From positions 1 through 64,000 of the forward strand of contig JACCGJ010016238.1 of assembly GCA_013407085.1 (NCBI GenBank): a DNA stretch of 64,000 bases. The letters are read 5' to 3'. The notes below the pieces were generated by a model. That model had not been told where the DNA came from, did not search any database, and saw nothing but the letters and a program-made list of their open reading frames with translations. This document shows positions 31,286 through 42,168 of this stretch, one piece after another (the first letter of the stretch is position 1; each line of letters opens with the position of its first letter). This DNA is from Atriophallophorus winterbourni. Taxonomy: Eukaryota; Platyhelminthes; Trematoda; Plagiorchiida; Microphallidae. The position numbers and the translations under genes were made by a program.

Positions 31286-31504
31286 ATGTCATGCCACCCG
31301 ACGAATATACGCACTGTTGTCGCAATTCCGCATACACGAATGCGATTGCTGCCTCGGCACTCCGTGCTCCTGCTCGTTTTGCGCGCTTGTTCAACGCTCC
31401 TGTGGACCGCGAATACGAGGTATGGGAAACAGCCTCCAAACAACTCTGGATGCCCAAAGATCATGTCAATCACGTGATGCTTGAGCACGAGGATTATTTG
31501 TTGG
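31286..31504 (+). CDS. PGGHG: PGGHG-like glucosidase, exon with catalytic Glu (PDEY)
   Basis: The acceptor CTCCTCCTACAG and donor TTGG|GTAAAT bound the exon. It encodes VMPPDEYTHCCRNSAYTNAI, the most conserved block of the GH65-like family. The Glu of PDEY corresponds to the proposed general acid (Glu430 in human, from memory). PVDREYEVWETASKQLWMPK follows. Phases are 1 in and 1 out, matching both neighbours. Intron bases 30254-31285 show nothing but a weak LTLGDFN trace at about 30810. Confidence 0.92.
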
Positions 31505-31779
31505 GTAAATATTTTCATGTGCCTCGGTTGTTTTTATATTCCTGTGAAAAATTTTTAATTTTATTGGCATTCATATAATTTTAATGCAGAATCACTTTCA
31601 GTCGCTGATTTGATTTTCATCATTCAGCAGCTACAACGCTATCAGCAGGCATCCATGCGTATTGTTTTTCACTAATGCTAGGACTTTTCTCACACTATCA
31701 AGTGATTCAGGATTATGTAGTTCATTATTTGTGTGGGTTCTCTATTTGTACATGATATCTGGGTCATTTCGGATACACT

Positions 31780-32060
31780 TCACAATTCAAATGTATGTTC
31801 ACCCTGCAACTGACACAGATCGGCCGAACACTGGCTATCGCTGTGAGCGCTGCGGAGAGATTGTTCCTCCCGAATCGGACTGTTCCATCATTCGAAATGC
31901 CGAGGAGTATTAAAACCCCTTGCGCTTATGATGTTCGACATCGACTGAAGGAGGACAACAACAAGTTCGTTATTATTAATAGCGCGTCTGACGATGATTC
32001 TAGTTTCGAACGGAAACGTTTGCAGGGTGTTGACTGTGGTGTGTTTGCTTCAATGTAGGT
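31780..32060 (+). other. two orphan overlapping ORFs in a PGGHG intron
   Basis: One frame (to 31914) ends with a zinc-ribbon-like YRCERCGEIVPPESDC. The other (31795-32058) has PCAYDVRHRLKEDNNKFVII and SFERKRLQG before a GTGTTG. Neither matches a repeat in this window, nor the glucosidase. No clear acceptor was found, so they may be exons of an unknown gene or chance. Confidence 0.2.
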
Positions 32061-32229
32061 GTTGGTAATACAAACCTTTAAATGTATTCGTTATTTTTAA
32101 GAGACATGTTTAATATACACTGAAATGGTATTAGGATATGAACGCCGATGAGTTTAGTCGTGCCAGTCCTGCTCTTCGGATGCCCAACTGTTCTTTGTTT
32201 TACCATAAATCACATTCATTGATGATATG

Positions 32230-32470
32230 GTATGAAAGCACAAGCCTAATCCAGGCAAAGTGCCGCACAGTCAAAGACTGCACGTGGGCGATATTACTGT
32301 CAGGTTGCCCAGGCCTAGACAGATATGAGGGGAAAAATAGAAATAAAGATGGTAGTGAGACTCCAGCATGTTTCAGCATGCAGCTCACTACCCGCGGCCA
32401 ATCAATTTAGCACGATGTTAGTGCACAGCACAGAAGTACTGCAAGATTGCACATCCGTACATCCGTCATT
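32230..32470 (+). repeat. short interspersed repeat S, forward copy
   Basis: A full-length forward copy runs from AAAGCACAAGCCTAATCCAG to a terminal GCACATCCGTACATCCGT, preceded by a short ATGGTATG-type end. Confidence 0.8.
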
Positions 32471-32619
32471 GATGATATGCAGGTAAAAAGGTATGCTTCA
32501 CAGTACCCACAAAAATGTACATCGAGATGGTAAAAAATTAGCAAAAGTCATTGTTAAAGATTAATATCAGACGTGAAAGCATACTTATCTCGTGATTTTT
32601 TAATAGCGTCAAAGCTTTA

Positions 32620-32905
32620 AGATTGTACCACGTGAGTTGGTAAACTGTTCCACAATTGCATAGTGCGGACAGAAAATACGTATTCGAGGCCGTTCAACCT
32701 GCTGTGCTGTTGATAGAGTTTAAACGGGTGGTCACGCAGATGTGAGCTATGAGAAAGATGTAACAATTGTCTGCAAGGATGGTTTATTTAATCAACGACA
32801 GATAAAACGAAGATTAGGGCTCCTCGTTGATGCCTATATTAGGCTGAATGCAGTTTGAATATTCTGAGGCGCGTTTCGTATGGATAATTAGAAAGTCTAA
32901 GGACG
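32620..32905 (-). mobile_element. LINE 3' fragment
   Basis: GTAAACTGTTCCACAATTGC and TGCGGACAGAAAATACGTAT parallel the C-terminal region seen at 17880-17950 (AGTACGGACAGAAAAAATTT) and 35215-35275. It is a decayed - strand copy of the CR1-like C-terminal domain. Confidence 0.5.
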
Positions 32906-33099
32906 AGCTTTGTCACTCTGCACTGTGGAGTTTACAATAGCTGAGTATCTTTTTTCAATCAAGGATCCAGCTGTAAGAACGAATGATGCCCGTAAAACAG
33001 TTAGACGAACCAACATTCTGGCTTTGAATAAAGGTCTTCGAAACGCAATCAACTGCCAACCGGAAACCAGCAACCTACATGAGTTTTGTCCTCGATAAC

Positions 33100-35010
33100 T
33101 CAAGAAAAAACCTCGAATTTAAACTAAGAAGCAGAACCCGTAATGGTTAAGGGTAGGAAACAAAGTAAACAAATTTTCATCCAAGACAAAATTTACTACC
33201 ATGAACGGATATCACGCATGATGGAGTTCAACCCCAAAATCCTTTATCGTAGGGTTAACAATCAAGCTAAGGTGAAACCAGGAGTTTTGTCCGTGAACAC
33301 GTCAGATGGACCAACAACAACTGCATCAGAAACTGCTGAAGCACTGTCTAAATTTTATTTATCTGTATGCAGCCCAACAGAAAATGTAATTTACATCTCA
33401 AATCAAACCATTTCAACCACGTTTGATCTGAGTGAAATAAACGTCACCTCGAAACTCGTCCTTCAGGCATTATTCAATCTAAAAACCGGTAAGTCTCCCT
33501 TGGCCGACCCAATAACCCCGCTAATATTAAAGCAATATGCGAATTTGCTACACAAACCACTCACATACCTGTTCACGCAAACTGACAAATGGCGGAAACC
33601 ATTTGCAAACGTGGAATAATTACTCTTATTTGTAAAGGAAGAAATTACCGACCTGTTACTCTGCTACCCGTGATCTCCAAATTAATTGAGCGCCTCATTG
33701 TTGACAATCTAAAGAAACATTTCGAAAATAATCAGTTGCTTTGGAGTGAACAGCATGGATTTAGACGGAATTATTCCTGTTTATCTAATTTACTGGTAAT
33801 GCTGGATGATTGGACACAAGCAGTCGATAAACGGCAAGCAATTCATGCCTGCGTTTGATAGTGTTTACCATACCCTACTACTGCAGAAGCTTGAAACGCT
33901 TGGTATTACCGAAAAGTTGTTAAATTGGTTAGATGACTACCTAACAAATCGCACTACCCAGGTACGTGTTGACATTATCCAAACCAATCGCACCAACTAG
34001 CGGAGTTCCCCAAGGTTCAGTCCTTGGTCCGATCCTCTTTCTGGTTTATTCCGTTGAAGTACCGGAAATTGTTCGATGTAACATTTCGTTATTTGCGGAC
34101 GACATAAAGATATGGCGTTGCATCCGTAGCCCAGAAGACTGTATGCTATTACAAAAGGATCTTGATACACCTCACAACTGTTCGTTGAAGAACAAACTGC
34201 CATTTAACTTCAACAAATACAGGTTCATGAACTAAAGGACTCTAGTAGAGTTCACATACCATATTGGTTCACAGGTTCATGAAAACTGCAGTGAAGAAAA
34301 AGATTTGGGTATCTGGATATGCTCCAGTTTAAAAACCTCACTTCAAACTAACACTGCCTTTACAATCGCCTTCAATCTGCTCAAACGGGTATTTTGGACA
34401 TTTTCGCCCAAGATATTCCCGAGGATCATGAATACATATTTGAGACCAATCATGGAATACGCTGTGCAGTCATGATCTCCGTGGCTCTAAAAGCATGTTA
34501 AACTTATCCAGCGAATCTATCACCGCTCATCAAAACTAGTTCTCGGCGTCCGAAACACAACCTTATACAGAAAGGATAGCTCAATTGAATCTGTTCGACT
34601 TTCCCTATCGACGAATCAGAGGTGACCTAATCGTACTTTACAAAATATTCCATACCCCAAACAATCCCTTGCAGGGTCTATTCACGCGAAGGGATACGAG
34701 AAATTATCACCCATGAATATGTTCTGGTGGTTCCCCATTCCCGTCTAAACTGTAGAAGGTATTTTTATTCTGTCCATGTCTGTTTTACTTGGAACAGTTT
34801 ACCTTCTACCTTTGCTCCCTCCACTAGCTTGCATAACTTTAAAACGAAATTTTTTATTGAATTATTCGTTTCCCGAGTACTTATATACTGTTTAATCTAA
34901 CTGATTATCTTGTTTCAATACACGTACATTTTTTTAAAATTTCTACCATCCGATAGCTATTGTAAGCTTGTTGCTTTTTATACCATTAAAAACCTTGAAT
35001 TACCTCGAAT
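33100..35010 (+). mobile_element. CR1-like LINE 3' half, forward arm of a palindrome
   Basis: The linker (LRSRTRNG) at about 33120 is followed by RT in four shifted frames (33143-34235) and a decayed C-terminal domain to about 34880. The element ends ACCATTAAAAACCTTGAATT at about 35007. Its 3' end faces that of a sister copy (35031-36165) across 24-26 bases. Confidence 0.8.
33143..34235 (+). pseudogene. CR1-like LINE reverse transcriptase (forward arm)
   Basis: Recognised in order: YYHERISRMMEFNPKILYRR, LFNLKTGKSPLADPITPLIL, NYRPVTLLPVISKLIERLIV, SEQHGFRRNYSCLSNLLVML, FDSVYHTLLLQKLETLG, GVPQGSVLGPILFLVYSVEV and SLFADDIKIWRCIRSPEDC. The catalytic FADD is intact, but frames change near 33600, 33830 and 33990, so no full enzyme is made. 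Confidence 0.8.
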
Positions 35011-35070
35011 GTTCGATATGAGGAATGATTGTAATTCAAGGTTTTTAATGGTCTAAAAAGCAACAAGCTT
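34969..35070. repeat. hairpin at the tail-to-tail LINE junction
   Basis: Arms of about 39 bases (AGCTTGTTGCTTTTT, then ACCATTAAAAACCTTGAATT) mirror each other with two mismatches around a 24-26 base spacer that contains TCGAATGTTCGA. The arms are the 3' termini of the two LINE copies. Confidence 0.85.
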
Positions 35071-36165
35071 AACAACAACCATAGGATGGTAAAAATTGAA
35101 ATTTAAGTGTATAAACAATATAAGAACATAGATTAAACAGTATATAAGTGTTCTGGAAACGATAATGTCAATAAAAATTAGTCTAATTTCGTTTTAAAGT
35201 CATGCAAGTTAGTGGCGTGAGCAACGGTTGAAGGTAAACTGTTCCAAGTAAAACAGACACGGACAGAGTAAAAATACCTTCTACAGTTCAGGCGGGAATG
35301 GGGTACGACCAGCACATATTCATGGGTCCGATAATTCCTCGTATCCCTTCGCCGTGAATAAATCCTGTAAGGGATGGTTCGGGGTATGGAATGTTTTGTA
35401 AAGTAAGAAAGGTCTCCTCTGATTCGTCGATAGGGAAAATCGAACAGATTCAGTTGAGCTATCCTTTCTTTATATGGTTTGTTTCGGATGCTGAGAACTA
35501 GTTTCGTTGAGCGGTGATAGATTCGCTGCATAAGTTCCACATCCCTCTTGAACCACGGAGACCATGACTGCACACCGTATTCCATGACTGGTCTCAAGTA
35601 TGTATTCATGATCCTTGGGAATATCTTGGGCGAAAATTTCCCAAATACACGTTTGAGTAGATTTAGAACACGTGTTGCTTTTTTAAAAGGCACTGTTAGT
35701 TTGAAGTGATGTTTTTAAACTGGAGCATATCCAGACACCCAAATCTTTTCTTCACTGCAATTTTCAAGGACATGCGAACCTATGTGATATGTGAACTCTA
35801 CTCGATTCCCCACATTCATGATCCTGCATTTGTTGAAGTTAAACGGCAGTTTGTTCTCCAACGACCAGCTGTGAAGCGTATCAAGATCCTTTTGTAATAG
35901 CAGACAGTCTTCTGGACTACGAATGCTGCGTCAAATCTTTATGTCGTCCTCAAATAACGAAATGTTACATCGAACAATCTCCGGTATATCATTGACATGA
36001 ACCAGAAAGAGGATCGGACCAAGGACTGAGCCTTGGGGAACTCCGCTAGTTGCTGCAATTGGTTTGGATAATGCACCATCAACACGTGCCTGGTTAGTGC
36101 GATTTGTTAGGTAGTCATTTAGCCAATTCAGCAACCTTCCAGTGATACGATTTTATTTTCGTCCC
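35031..36165 (-). mobile_element. CR1-like LINE 3' half, reverse arm of the palindrome
   Basis: The - strand frames 36134-35931 (WLNDYLTNRTNQARV, GVPQGSVLGPILFLVHVNDI, SLFEDDIKI) and 35693-35178 (NLLKRVFGKFSPKIFPRIMN, TYLRPVMEYGVQSWSPWFKR, RVCFTWNSLPSTVAHATNLH) are close relatives of the forward arm. FADD is FEDD here. Bases 35706-35930 continue the thumb in a broken frame. Confidence 0.8.
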
Positions 36166-36369
36166 AGGTTGCCCTCAGCTTTGCTGGCCAAATCTTTTTC
36201 GAAAGAGGCGGGTTGAATTACAGTTCGACCTATATATTATATTCGTTGCTCAACTTACTGTTAAGCGCCAGTGATGTAACACTAATTGCGCTCTTCCAAA
36301 GACGAATCCAAGATTATTTGTCCCGGTAAAGCGGAATCAAGCTCAGTTTCACCATGACCTTAGCACACT

Positions 36370-36545
36370 GATGTGCCGTCGCGCTGGAAACACCGTGCTA
36401 AATTGATTTGCCACCAGCACTGAACTGCATGCCGGCTCCCTGCCGCTTTCTTCTTTTACCTAGGCCTTGGCAATCTGACGGTAACTTTGTCACCGTACAG
36501 TGTATGTGCTGCACTTCGACTGGATACTGACTTACGATTTTATAC
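36370..36545 (-). repeat. short interspersed repeat S, reverse copy
   Basis: ACCGTGCTAAATTGATTTGC, TACCTAGGCCTTGGCAATCT and GACTTACGATTTTATAC occur in the order expected for a reverse copy. Confidence 0.6.
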
Positions 36546-36766
36546 TTAGCCTATAATTCTGTCCATTGTACGAACTCACTTCACCCGTACAGAGACGAAA
36601 TCGCATTTATGTGGACCTATCAACGATGATATTTTTTCAAACAGGCTACCGCGTGGGGTGGAAAGGTTGCAGAAATATGAAGCGTGATAACCTGTGTTGT
36701 ATGATAATTCTTACCATAAGCCGAAGTAGCTGCATCCTTACTTTGTTCTTCTGTTACACGTATCAG

Positions 36767-36867
36767 GTACTTGCGTGAAGCAAGCAGATACCGTTCTGCT
36801 CAAATATCCTTTGCTTTTTGAGCAGCCAGAAGAGTGGGAACGTAACATGCTCAAAGTTTATGCGGAT
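36767..36867 (+). CDS. PGGHG: PGGHG-like glucosidase, VKQADT exon
   Basis: It starts after ACGTATCAG and ends at GCGGAT|GTACGT. Its protein, TCVKQADTVLLKYPLLFEQP then EEWERNMLKVYAD, matches the VVKQADVVLLGYP block of vertebrate PGGHG. The split Gly codon joins exactly to the exon ending at 31504, so the 5.3 kb intron between them loses no coding sequence. Confidence 0.9.
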
Positions 36868-36968
36868 GTACGTATTGCATGTTCACCGCATGATGCGCAA
36901 CGTGAATGCTTGTCAAGTTTGACACTCGCCATCTCGGTTTCTTATTGGTGCACTGCTTTATTTTCAAG

Positions 36969-37034
36969 GCCACGGACCCCAATGGGCCAGCGATGACTTG
37001 GTCCATGTTTTGCATTTGTGCCCTGGAACTTGAA
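36969..37034 (+). CDS. PGGHG: PGGHG-like glucosidase, GPAMTWSMF exon
   Basis: A 66-base exon lies between TTATTTTCAAG and CTTGAA|GTGAGT. It encodes ATDPNGPAMTWSMFCICALE, matching GPAMTWSMFAVGWMEL in vertebrates. The intron before it is 101 bases. Phase is 0 on both sides. The next exon should encode about 20-25 residues (the RSFANM...FKV region in human). I could not place it in the 4.7 kb that follow. Confidence 0.9.
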
Positions 37035-37924
37035 GTGAGTTCTTAACCTTAGTTTCTGTTCTGCTTGCCACTTGTTTGATTTGAATCATTGCTGCATTTG
37101 ATAAGTTCCTGATGTGACGTTAATCATGACAATTCGTTAACGGTTTAAAAACGTAAAATTTGATATTCGTCGTTTTGTTACTTGAGAGAACTACTAGCTA
37201 TAGTGACATGGTATTTCTAATAATGTCACCTAGTTTTGTCAAGAAATCTTTCTTTAAATATTCCTTTCTGTTTGGAGATGTTACCATGTACGTTGGTAAG
37301 CGATCGATGTTCAACTGATAGCACGCCATCGGAACGAAGTACTTGATTTTGCTGGAAGGCTTCGGGTCCTTGATTCATCTCTTCGGCAACCGACTCAAGG
37401 AAGAGCCCCGAGTATAGTGTGCAACTAGACGGCGTTTTTCAAACCGCGTACTATTTTGGACGTTTGAATATGAATTGATCTCGAACCGAATGGTGTCAAA
37501 AATCTGTTTTATTGTTGTACCTATGGCTCATACTCTAAAAAATTAAGAATATTATTTGAGTTGGCGAAAATAGTTTTTATATGCACACACTTGACTGAAT
37601 AGTGGTGGTAATTTTGGAAATTTCCATTTGCTTCCGATCTGTCTTGAGCTTGCCAATTTCAAATTTAATCTAACCATTTATGATGAGCTTTGAAAGAACC
37701 AATTTCATAGCCTCATTAGTATGGCTTATTTGCTCTATTATTGTACCGAGTGAAAAGATAATACGAAGGAGACCTATCGAAATTAAAGCTTAAAATGTGA
37801 AGTACGAAGAACAAGAGGAGGATCGGTTTCGTGACATTGATGACCAACGAACCGGAACTGGCTTTGAACAGTTTTCGGTGTACTTGGTAGTATTTAGGCC
37901 TACATTAATGCGGGGGATTATGTG

Positions 37925-38150
37925 TTCGAAATCACAAGCCTGACCCAAGCAATATGCCGCACAGTCATAGTCTGCACGGGGGCTAATATACTGTCAGGCT
38001 GTCCAGGCCTAGACAAATATGGGAGGGAAAATAAAAATGGCGGGGAGACTGCAGCGTCTTTCCGCACACAGCTCATCACCGGTGGGGAACGAATTTATCA
38101 CGGTGTTAACTACGCAGATCAGAAGCACCGCACGATTTCACATAAGTGCA
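37925..38150 (+). repeat. short interspersed repeat S, forward copy
   Basis: GAAATCACAAGCCTGACCCA, CTGTCAGGCTGTCCAGGCCT and CACCGCACGATTTCACATAA occur in order. Bases 37035-37920 before it show no recognised element. Confidence 0.75.
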
Positions 38151-38199
38151 AATGTGAGTTAGCAATATCATACGTGCACTGCAATTCGATTGCAGATAG

Positions 38200-38405
38200 C
38201 AAATGCGGATGTGCAGTCGTACAGTAATTCTGTGCTGTGTGGCTAACAACGTGCGAATGTGATTGGTCAGCGGTAGTGAGCTACCCGCTGGAGTCTTAAT
38301 GACATTTCTATTTTCCTTTCTCATATCGGTTTTGGCCCTGGCAACCTAACGGTATCTGAGCCCACGCGAGGTCTGTGACTGGGTCAGACTCGTGATTACA
38401 TACAT
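38200..38405 (-). repeat. short interspersed repeat S, reverse copy
   Basis: A reverse copy runs from AAATGCGGATGTGCAGTCGT to GACTCGTGATTACATACATT, ending in the CATA-type end. Confidence 0.75.
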
Positions 38406-38539
38406 TCGGGTCATAGGCTGTTTTAGATTACCGAACATTGGGTGGCATGTTTGGAATTACTGTTTGCCTGTTGATCACCACCACCACCGCCATATCGACG
38501 GACTAAAAATGTGGTATATTCTCACCGATTTTCAAAAGC

Positions 38540-39560
38540 AGGTCGCGTTCAGATCTTGCAACTTACAGGCTTGTTATCCGCCGTCCCCAAGGCGCTCGAA
38601 AGGATCGTGGCGAACAAAATGTGCACATACCTTGAAGAAAATGGACTATTTTGGGGAGCACAACACGGTTTATAGAGGGATACTCCTGCCTTACCTCCTT
38701 ACCCTTGATGATTGGACTCGGGCAATATGTGTTAGGGATACCATCCATGTATTGTACATAGATATGTTTAATGCCTTTGCAGAAGCTTTAACTAGAAAAT
38801 TACCCGACTGATTGGCACAGTGCTTTGTCGAAGTCAGTAGCTTTGCCAAGTGGACTGTCTCAGAAATCAGTCAACGGACCAATCCTCTTCGCGCTTTATG
38901 TCAATGAATTACCGGCTCTCATCAAATGTAACATCGTACTGTTCACGGACGATATAAAAGTGTGGTTGAGGATTAATCAACCACTGCTCCATAGGGATTT
39001 GGATAAGCTCCACGCATGGTCCGTTAAACATATGTTCTTCAATTTTGAAGTGTCACAAGTTTAACCTTGGAAAATATGTGGAGTTGCACTATTTTGTTGG
39101 TGCGCATAGCCTCTCATGGACCGCAGAGAAAAATGGACTTGTGTTGATAAGCAACACCCGTATAATAAATATATACGTCAGACCCACGATGGAATATGCA
39201 GTTCAAGCATGGTCGCCATCGCTTAAAAAAGATGTTGCAATTTTACAAAGAATATAACTTCGAGCTACTAAATTTGTCGCCGGATTCAACCGAAAACCAT
39301 ACACTGTGGGAACCGAAACCCTAAACTTATTCGATTATCGTCGACTCCGAGGGGATATGATTTTGGTTTACAATATTTTCACTACTGCAAATCACCCTTT
39401 ACAATGTTTTTTTTAATCTACGGGGGTCTCTTAAGACCAGAGCTCACACATTGACTCTTACTGTCCCTCACTCGCGACTCAACTGTAGACATATTTTGAC
39501 GTGCAAGTTTGCTTTACTTGAAGCAATCTACCCGATGATGTTGTAAACTCCCCAAATCAA
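38540..39560 (+). mobile_element. decayed CR1-like LINE, RT and C-terminal domain
   Basis: In order: AVPKALERIVANKMCTYLEE (about 38580), GLFWGAQHG (about 38645), LLTLDDWTRAI (about 38697), LPSGLSQKSVNGPILFALYV (about 38840), VLFTDDIKVWLRI (about 38936), YVRPTMEYAVQAWSPSLKKD (about 39174) and YRRLRGD-like text (about 39340). FADD has become FTDD. It is closest to the palindrome copies at 33-36 kb. Confidence 0.75.
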
Positions 39561-39599
39561 AACATGTTTAACAGAAATCTTGATGCCTTTTTGGGTCTT

Positions 39600-39930
39600 A
39601 ACCGAAGGAAACTATACATCCTGACCCCATTGATCCACATGCCACGCAACTGTGGAATCGAAAACTATTTTTGTCTTTTGGATTTTTACCGGATTCTTGA
39701 ACTGCTCAGTAAGCAACCAAATCCCGCGTTCGCTTGTTATATTATTCGCAATACCCATATTATAGTGTGGATTTTGGTAAACCGTATTTTGACGACTCCT
39801 TTTAACATAGTTCGAAATCACAATTGCATGCCAGAGTCCATTCAATAAATGGTTTTTGCTTGTTATAATTTTCGTAGTTCCAATAGTATTCTTTGGTTTT
39901 CTGTAAAGCTATATGCGTTTTAGACCACAG
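39600..39930 (-). repeat. dispersed repeat E, copy 2
   Basis: This is the inverted relative of 725-985. It keeps the GGGATTTGGTTGCTTACTGA-like and GTTTTCGATTCCACAG-like blocks when read on the - strand. It starts right after the 3' end of the LINE at 38540-39560. Bases 39930-40680 show no recognised feature. Confidence 0.55.
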
Positions 39931-40679
39931 AAGTTAAATTAAATTGATTGATTTTCGCGACACCGATAGAGAGTAAATGGATCGAAACATTGACAATCAT
40001 GGCAACTAAATGAATGGCTCTTTTCTATTTCTTCAATGAATTAAATTTGTCGTGACTGTTAACTAAAATCAAAAGTAATGTGTGGAAATGGACAAAAATT
40101 ACTCTTTCTCTTTTGTTGCAGACTTCATTATTTTTTCGAATTTATGCGTATATATATTTAGCTTATCTCCAGGCTTGTGATTTCGGACACCAAAAATGCG
40201 CTCATATCGAAGTACATAAACGGAACAGCTTTGTCAATATCCTCGCTATAAGGTCATAGTTATGCTCATGCAGCTCGCACAGTCAGACCGCTGAAATGCT
40301 GTTGGGTTACACGGGCATGACGCACTCATCCACGTGGTACAAGCATGATTGAGCTACCGTGCTCAATCATCAGAGCAGACACTTCAAATTGTCAGGAGCA
40401 GAAGTATGACCTTATTAAAGCCTTTACGCCTGTATCCCTTCAGCCCAATGTCTCTTATGTTACCCTCATAATACCCGAAATCCTCATTTTCAGGATGAGG
40501 ATCGTGCTGCGGACTATTTCCTACGCAATTTACTTCACGTGAGGAATCCATTTTTGGTACGTTTCGAGAGAGGCTGCTCGCTTACAAAACTGCGTGCTTT
40601 CGTTGCACGTCATTTTTGAATCAGACTGCATACAGCCGCGTAATGGACTGCCTATAAAAGTGGCATAACTTTCTTTACC

Positions 40680-40978
40680 ACTGCACGGATGTGCAATCGT
40701 GCAGTCCTGTGCTGTGCGGCTAACACCGTGCTAAAATGATTGAACTCAGAACCACCTATAGTCAGTCTTCCTACCATTTCTATTTTCTTCCTCATATCTG
40801 TCTAGGCCTGGGCAACCTGACAGTATTTCAGCCCACGTGCAGTCTCTGACTGCGGCACTTTGCCTGGATCAGGCTTGTGCTTTCATACCATCTGTCTAGG
40901 TCTGGGCAACCTGACGGTATCTTTTTGCCCACGTGCACTTTGCCTGGTTCAGGTTTGTGCTTTCATGCATACATACAT
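40680..40978 (-). repeat. two short repeats S in tandem, reverse
   Basis: A full reverse copy (40680-40893) is followed at once by a second partial one (40893-40978) that ends in CATGCATACATACATTT. Confidence 0.8.
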
Positions 40979-40995
40979 TTAAACGTGGCATACAA

Positions 40996-41057
40996 GCAAA
41001 GGAATTTGTGTGCAATCGGTTAGAGTAGTTTAACCGATTGCACACAAATTCCTTTGC
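40996..41057. repeat. perfect 27 bp inverted repeat with 8 nt loop
   Basis: GCAAAGGAATTTGTGTGCAA with TCGGTTA at 40996-41022 is the exact reverse complement of 41031-41057, with loop GAGTAGTT. GGCATACAAGCA-like text flanks it on both sides (about 40987 and 41103). It lies in the intron before the last PGGHG exon. It could be a foldback element or a hairpin RNA precursor. Confidence 0.9.
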
Positions 41058-41129
41058 ATTATGAATACACGATCGGTCCCAAACATATTCCAATCGATTG
41101 CTGGCATACAAGCATTTCTTTGTTTACCT

Positions 41130-41240
41130 CTATACCACTGATTCAAGGCTCACTAAATTTATCTTACTGTCTTTTCCTGATAAAGACGAACAGCCAGAGA
41201 CCGATTGTGGTGTGTAAGTGATGTATGTGGGCCTTTCTGA
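41130..41240 (+). repeat. satellite relic with degenerate hammerhead
   Basis: CTGATAAAGACGAACAGCCA and GAGACCGATTGTGG correspond to the hammerhead block on the + strand, with the core changed (GAGA for GAAA; ATAA in CTGATGA). It is not active. Confidence 0.5.
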
Positions 41241-41715
41241 TTGCTAAGGATATAACGTGAAACGCTTAATCAACAAGGTTCTACATAATCGACCTCCTGG
41301 TGCCACTGCTTCAGCATGGTGCATGATTTCGCGCTTTTTTCAATCTGTACACTTATGCATCGACCCAAAATAGGTCAAACTTTGCCCGGGTTCTATCACT
41401 GATCTGTATCTCAAGCGTTGAACGATTCGACATGATCACATTCGAAATACCGAAAGAGATTTGCCAAGTTTTCTAAAAAAATTAATTAAACACCTGGGTG
41501 CGCGTGCTGATAGTTTTTATATTTGGTTGTTTGATCTGTAACTTCTAATCAGCTGTTGTTGGCACAGCAAACTTTTTTATGCAATTGACTTAATGGATCA
41601 GCCTTTAACGGCATCTAGTTGTACCAACCCTATCCAGCAGTAGTTTCTCAGTCGATTGTTGTTATTGTCATCGTTCACCAGCTTATCATGATCGCTAACA
41701 AAATGACAATTTCAG

Positions 41716-42168
41716 ACATGGACGGAAACGGTTGATGGTTCTGGGGCAGCCAATTTTCTAACTGGCGCGGGAGGTTTCCTTCAATCGATAGTGTTTGGAT
41801 TTGCTGGGATCAGGACGCTTCTAGTACATCATCACAAAATAGATCAATTGTGTGCGAGTCCAAATCACCAGGTACCTGTTTTGCGCTTTGCCCCCAAGAT
41901 TCCAAAGCGATTCGTCTCCAGATGGAGCTGTTTGAGTCTCAACAATCTGTATTTTTGTGGCTGCCGCCTTACGGTGAAAATCCGTCCAACTGTTCAAGAA
42001 AATCTGTTACATTTGTTATGGGAAAGTGGTCAGCCTTTACAAATCGGACGCGTGTTTAACGAACGGTGGATCTTCGATTGGATTTTATCGGAGGACAACT
42101 GTGAGGTCGTAACGGAATTCCAAACATTGTATTTAATGCCGTTCGAAACGGCACCGTGTACCAGTTAA
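41716..42168 (+). CDS. PGGHG: PGGHG-like glucosidase, last exon (third catalytic residue, C-terminal domain)
   Basis: The exon starts after AATTTCAG in phase 0. It encodes [20 protein letters not shown] and [14 protein letters not shown], matching [20 protein letters not shown] then FLQAVVFGCTGFR in vertebrates. The Glu of TWTET corresponds to the third essential carboxylate (Glu574 in human, from memory). The C-terminal beta-sandwich follows ([20 protein letters not shown]) and the frame closes with TAA at 42166. No poly(A) signal was pinned down. Confidence 0.9.
   Translation, partial: TWTETVDGSGAANFLTGAGGFLQSIVFGFAGIRTLLVHHHKIDQLCASPNHQVPVLRFAPKIPKRFVSRWSCLSLNNLYFCGCRLTVKIRPTVQENLLHLLWESGQPLQIGRVFNERWIFDWILSEDNCEVVTEFQTLYLMPFETAPCTS

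Noticed and set aside
37244..37295. Candidate short PGGHG exon with AAG acceptor and GTAAGC donor
   Set aside because: Its length (52 bases) does not restore the phase 0 required by both neighbouring exons, and the protein is not convincingly similar.
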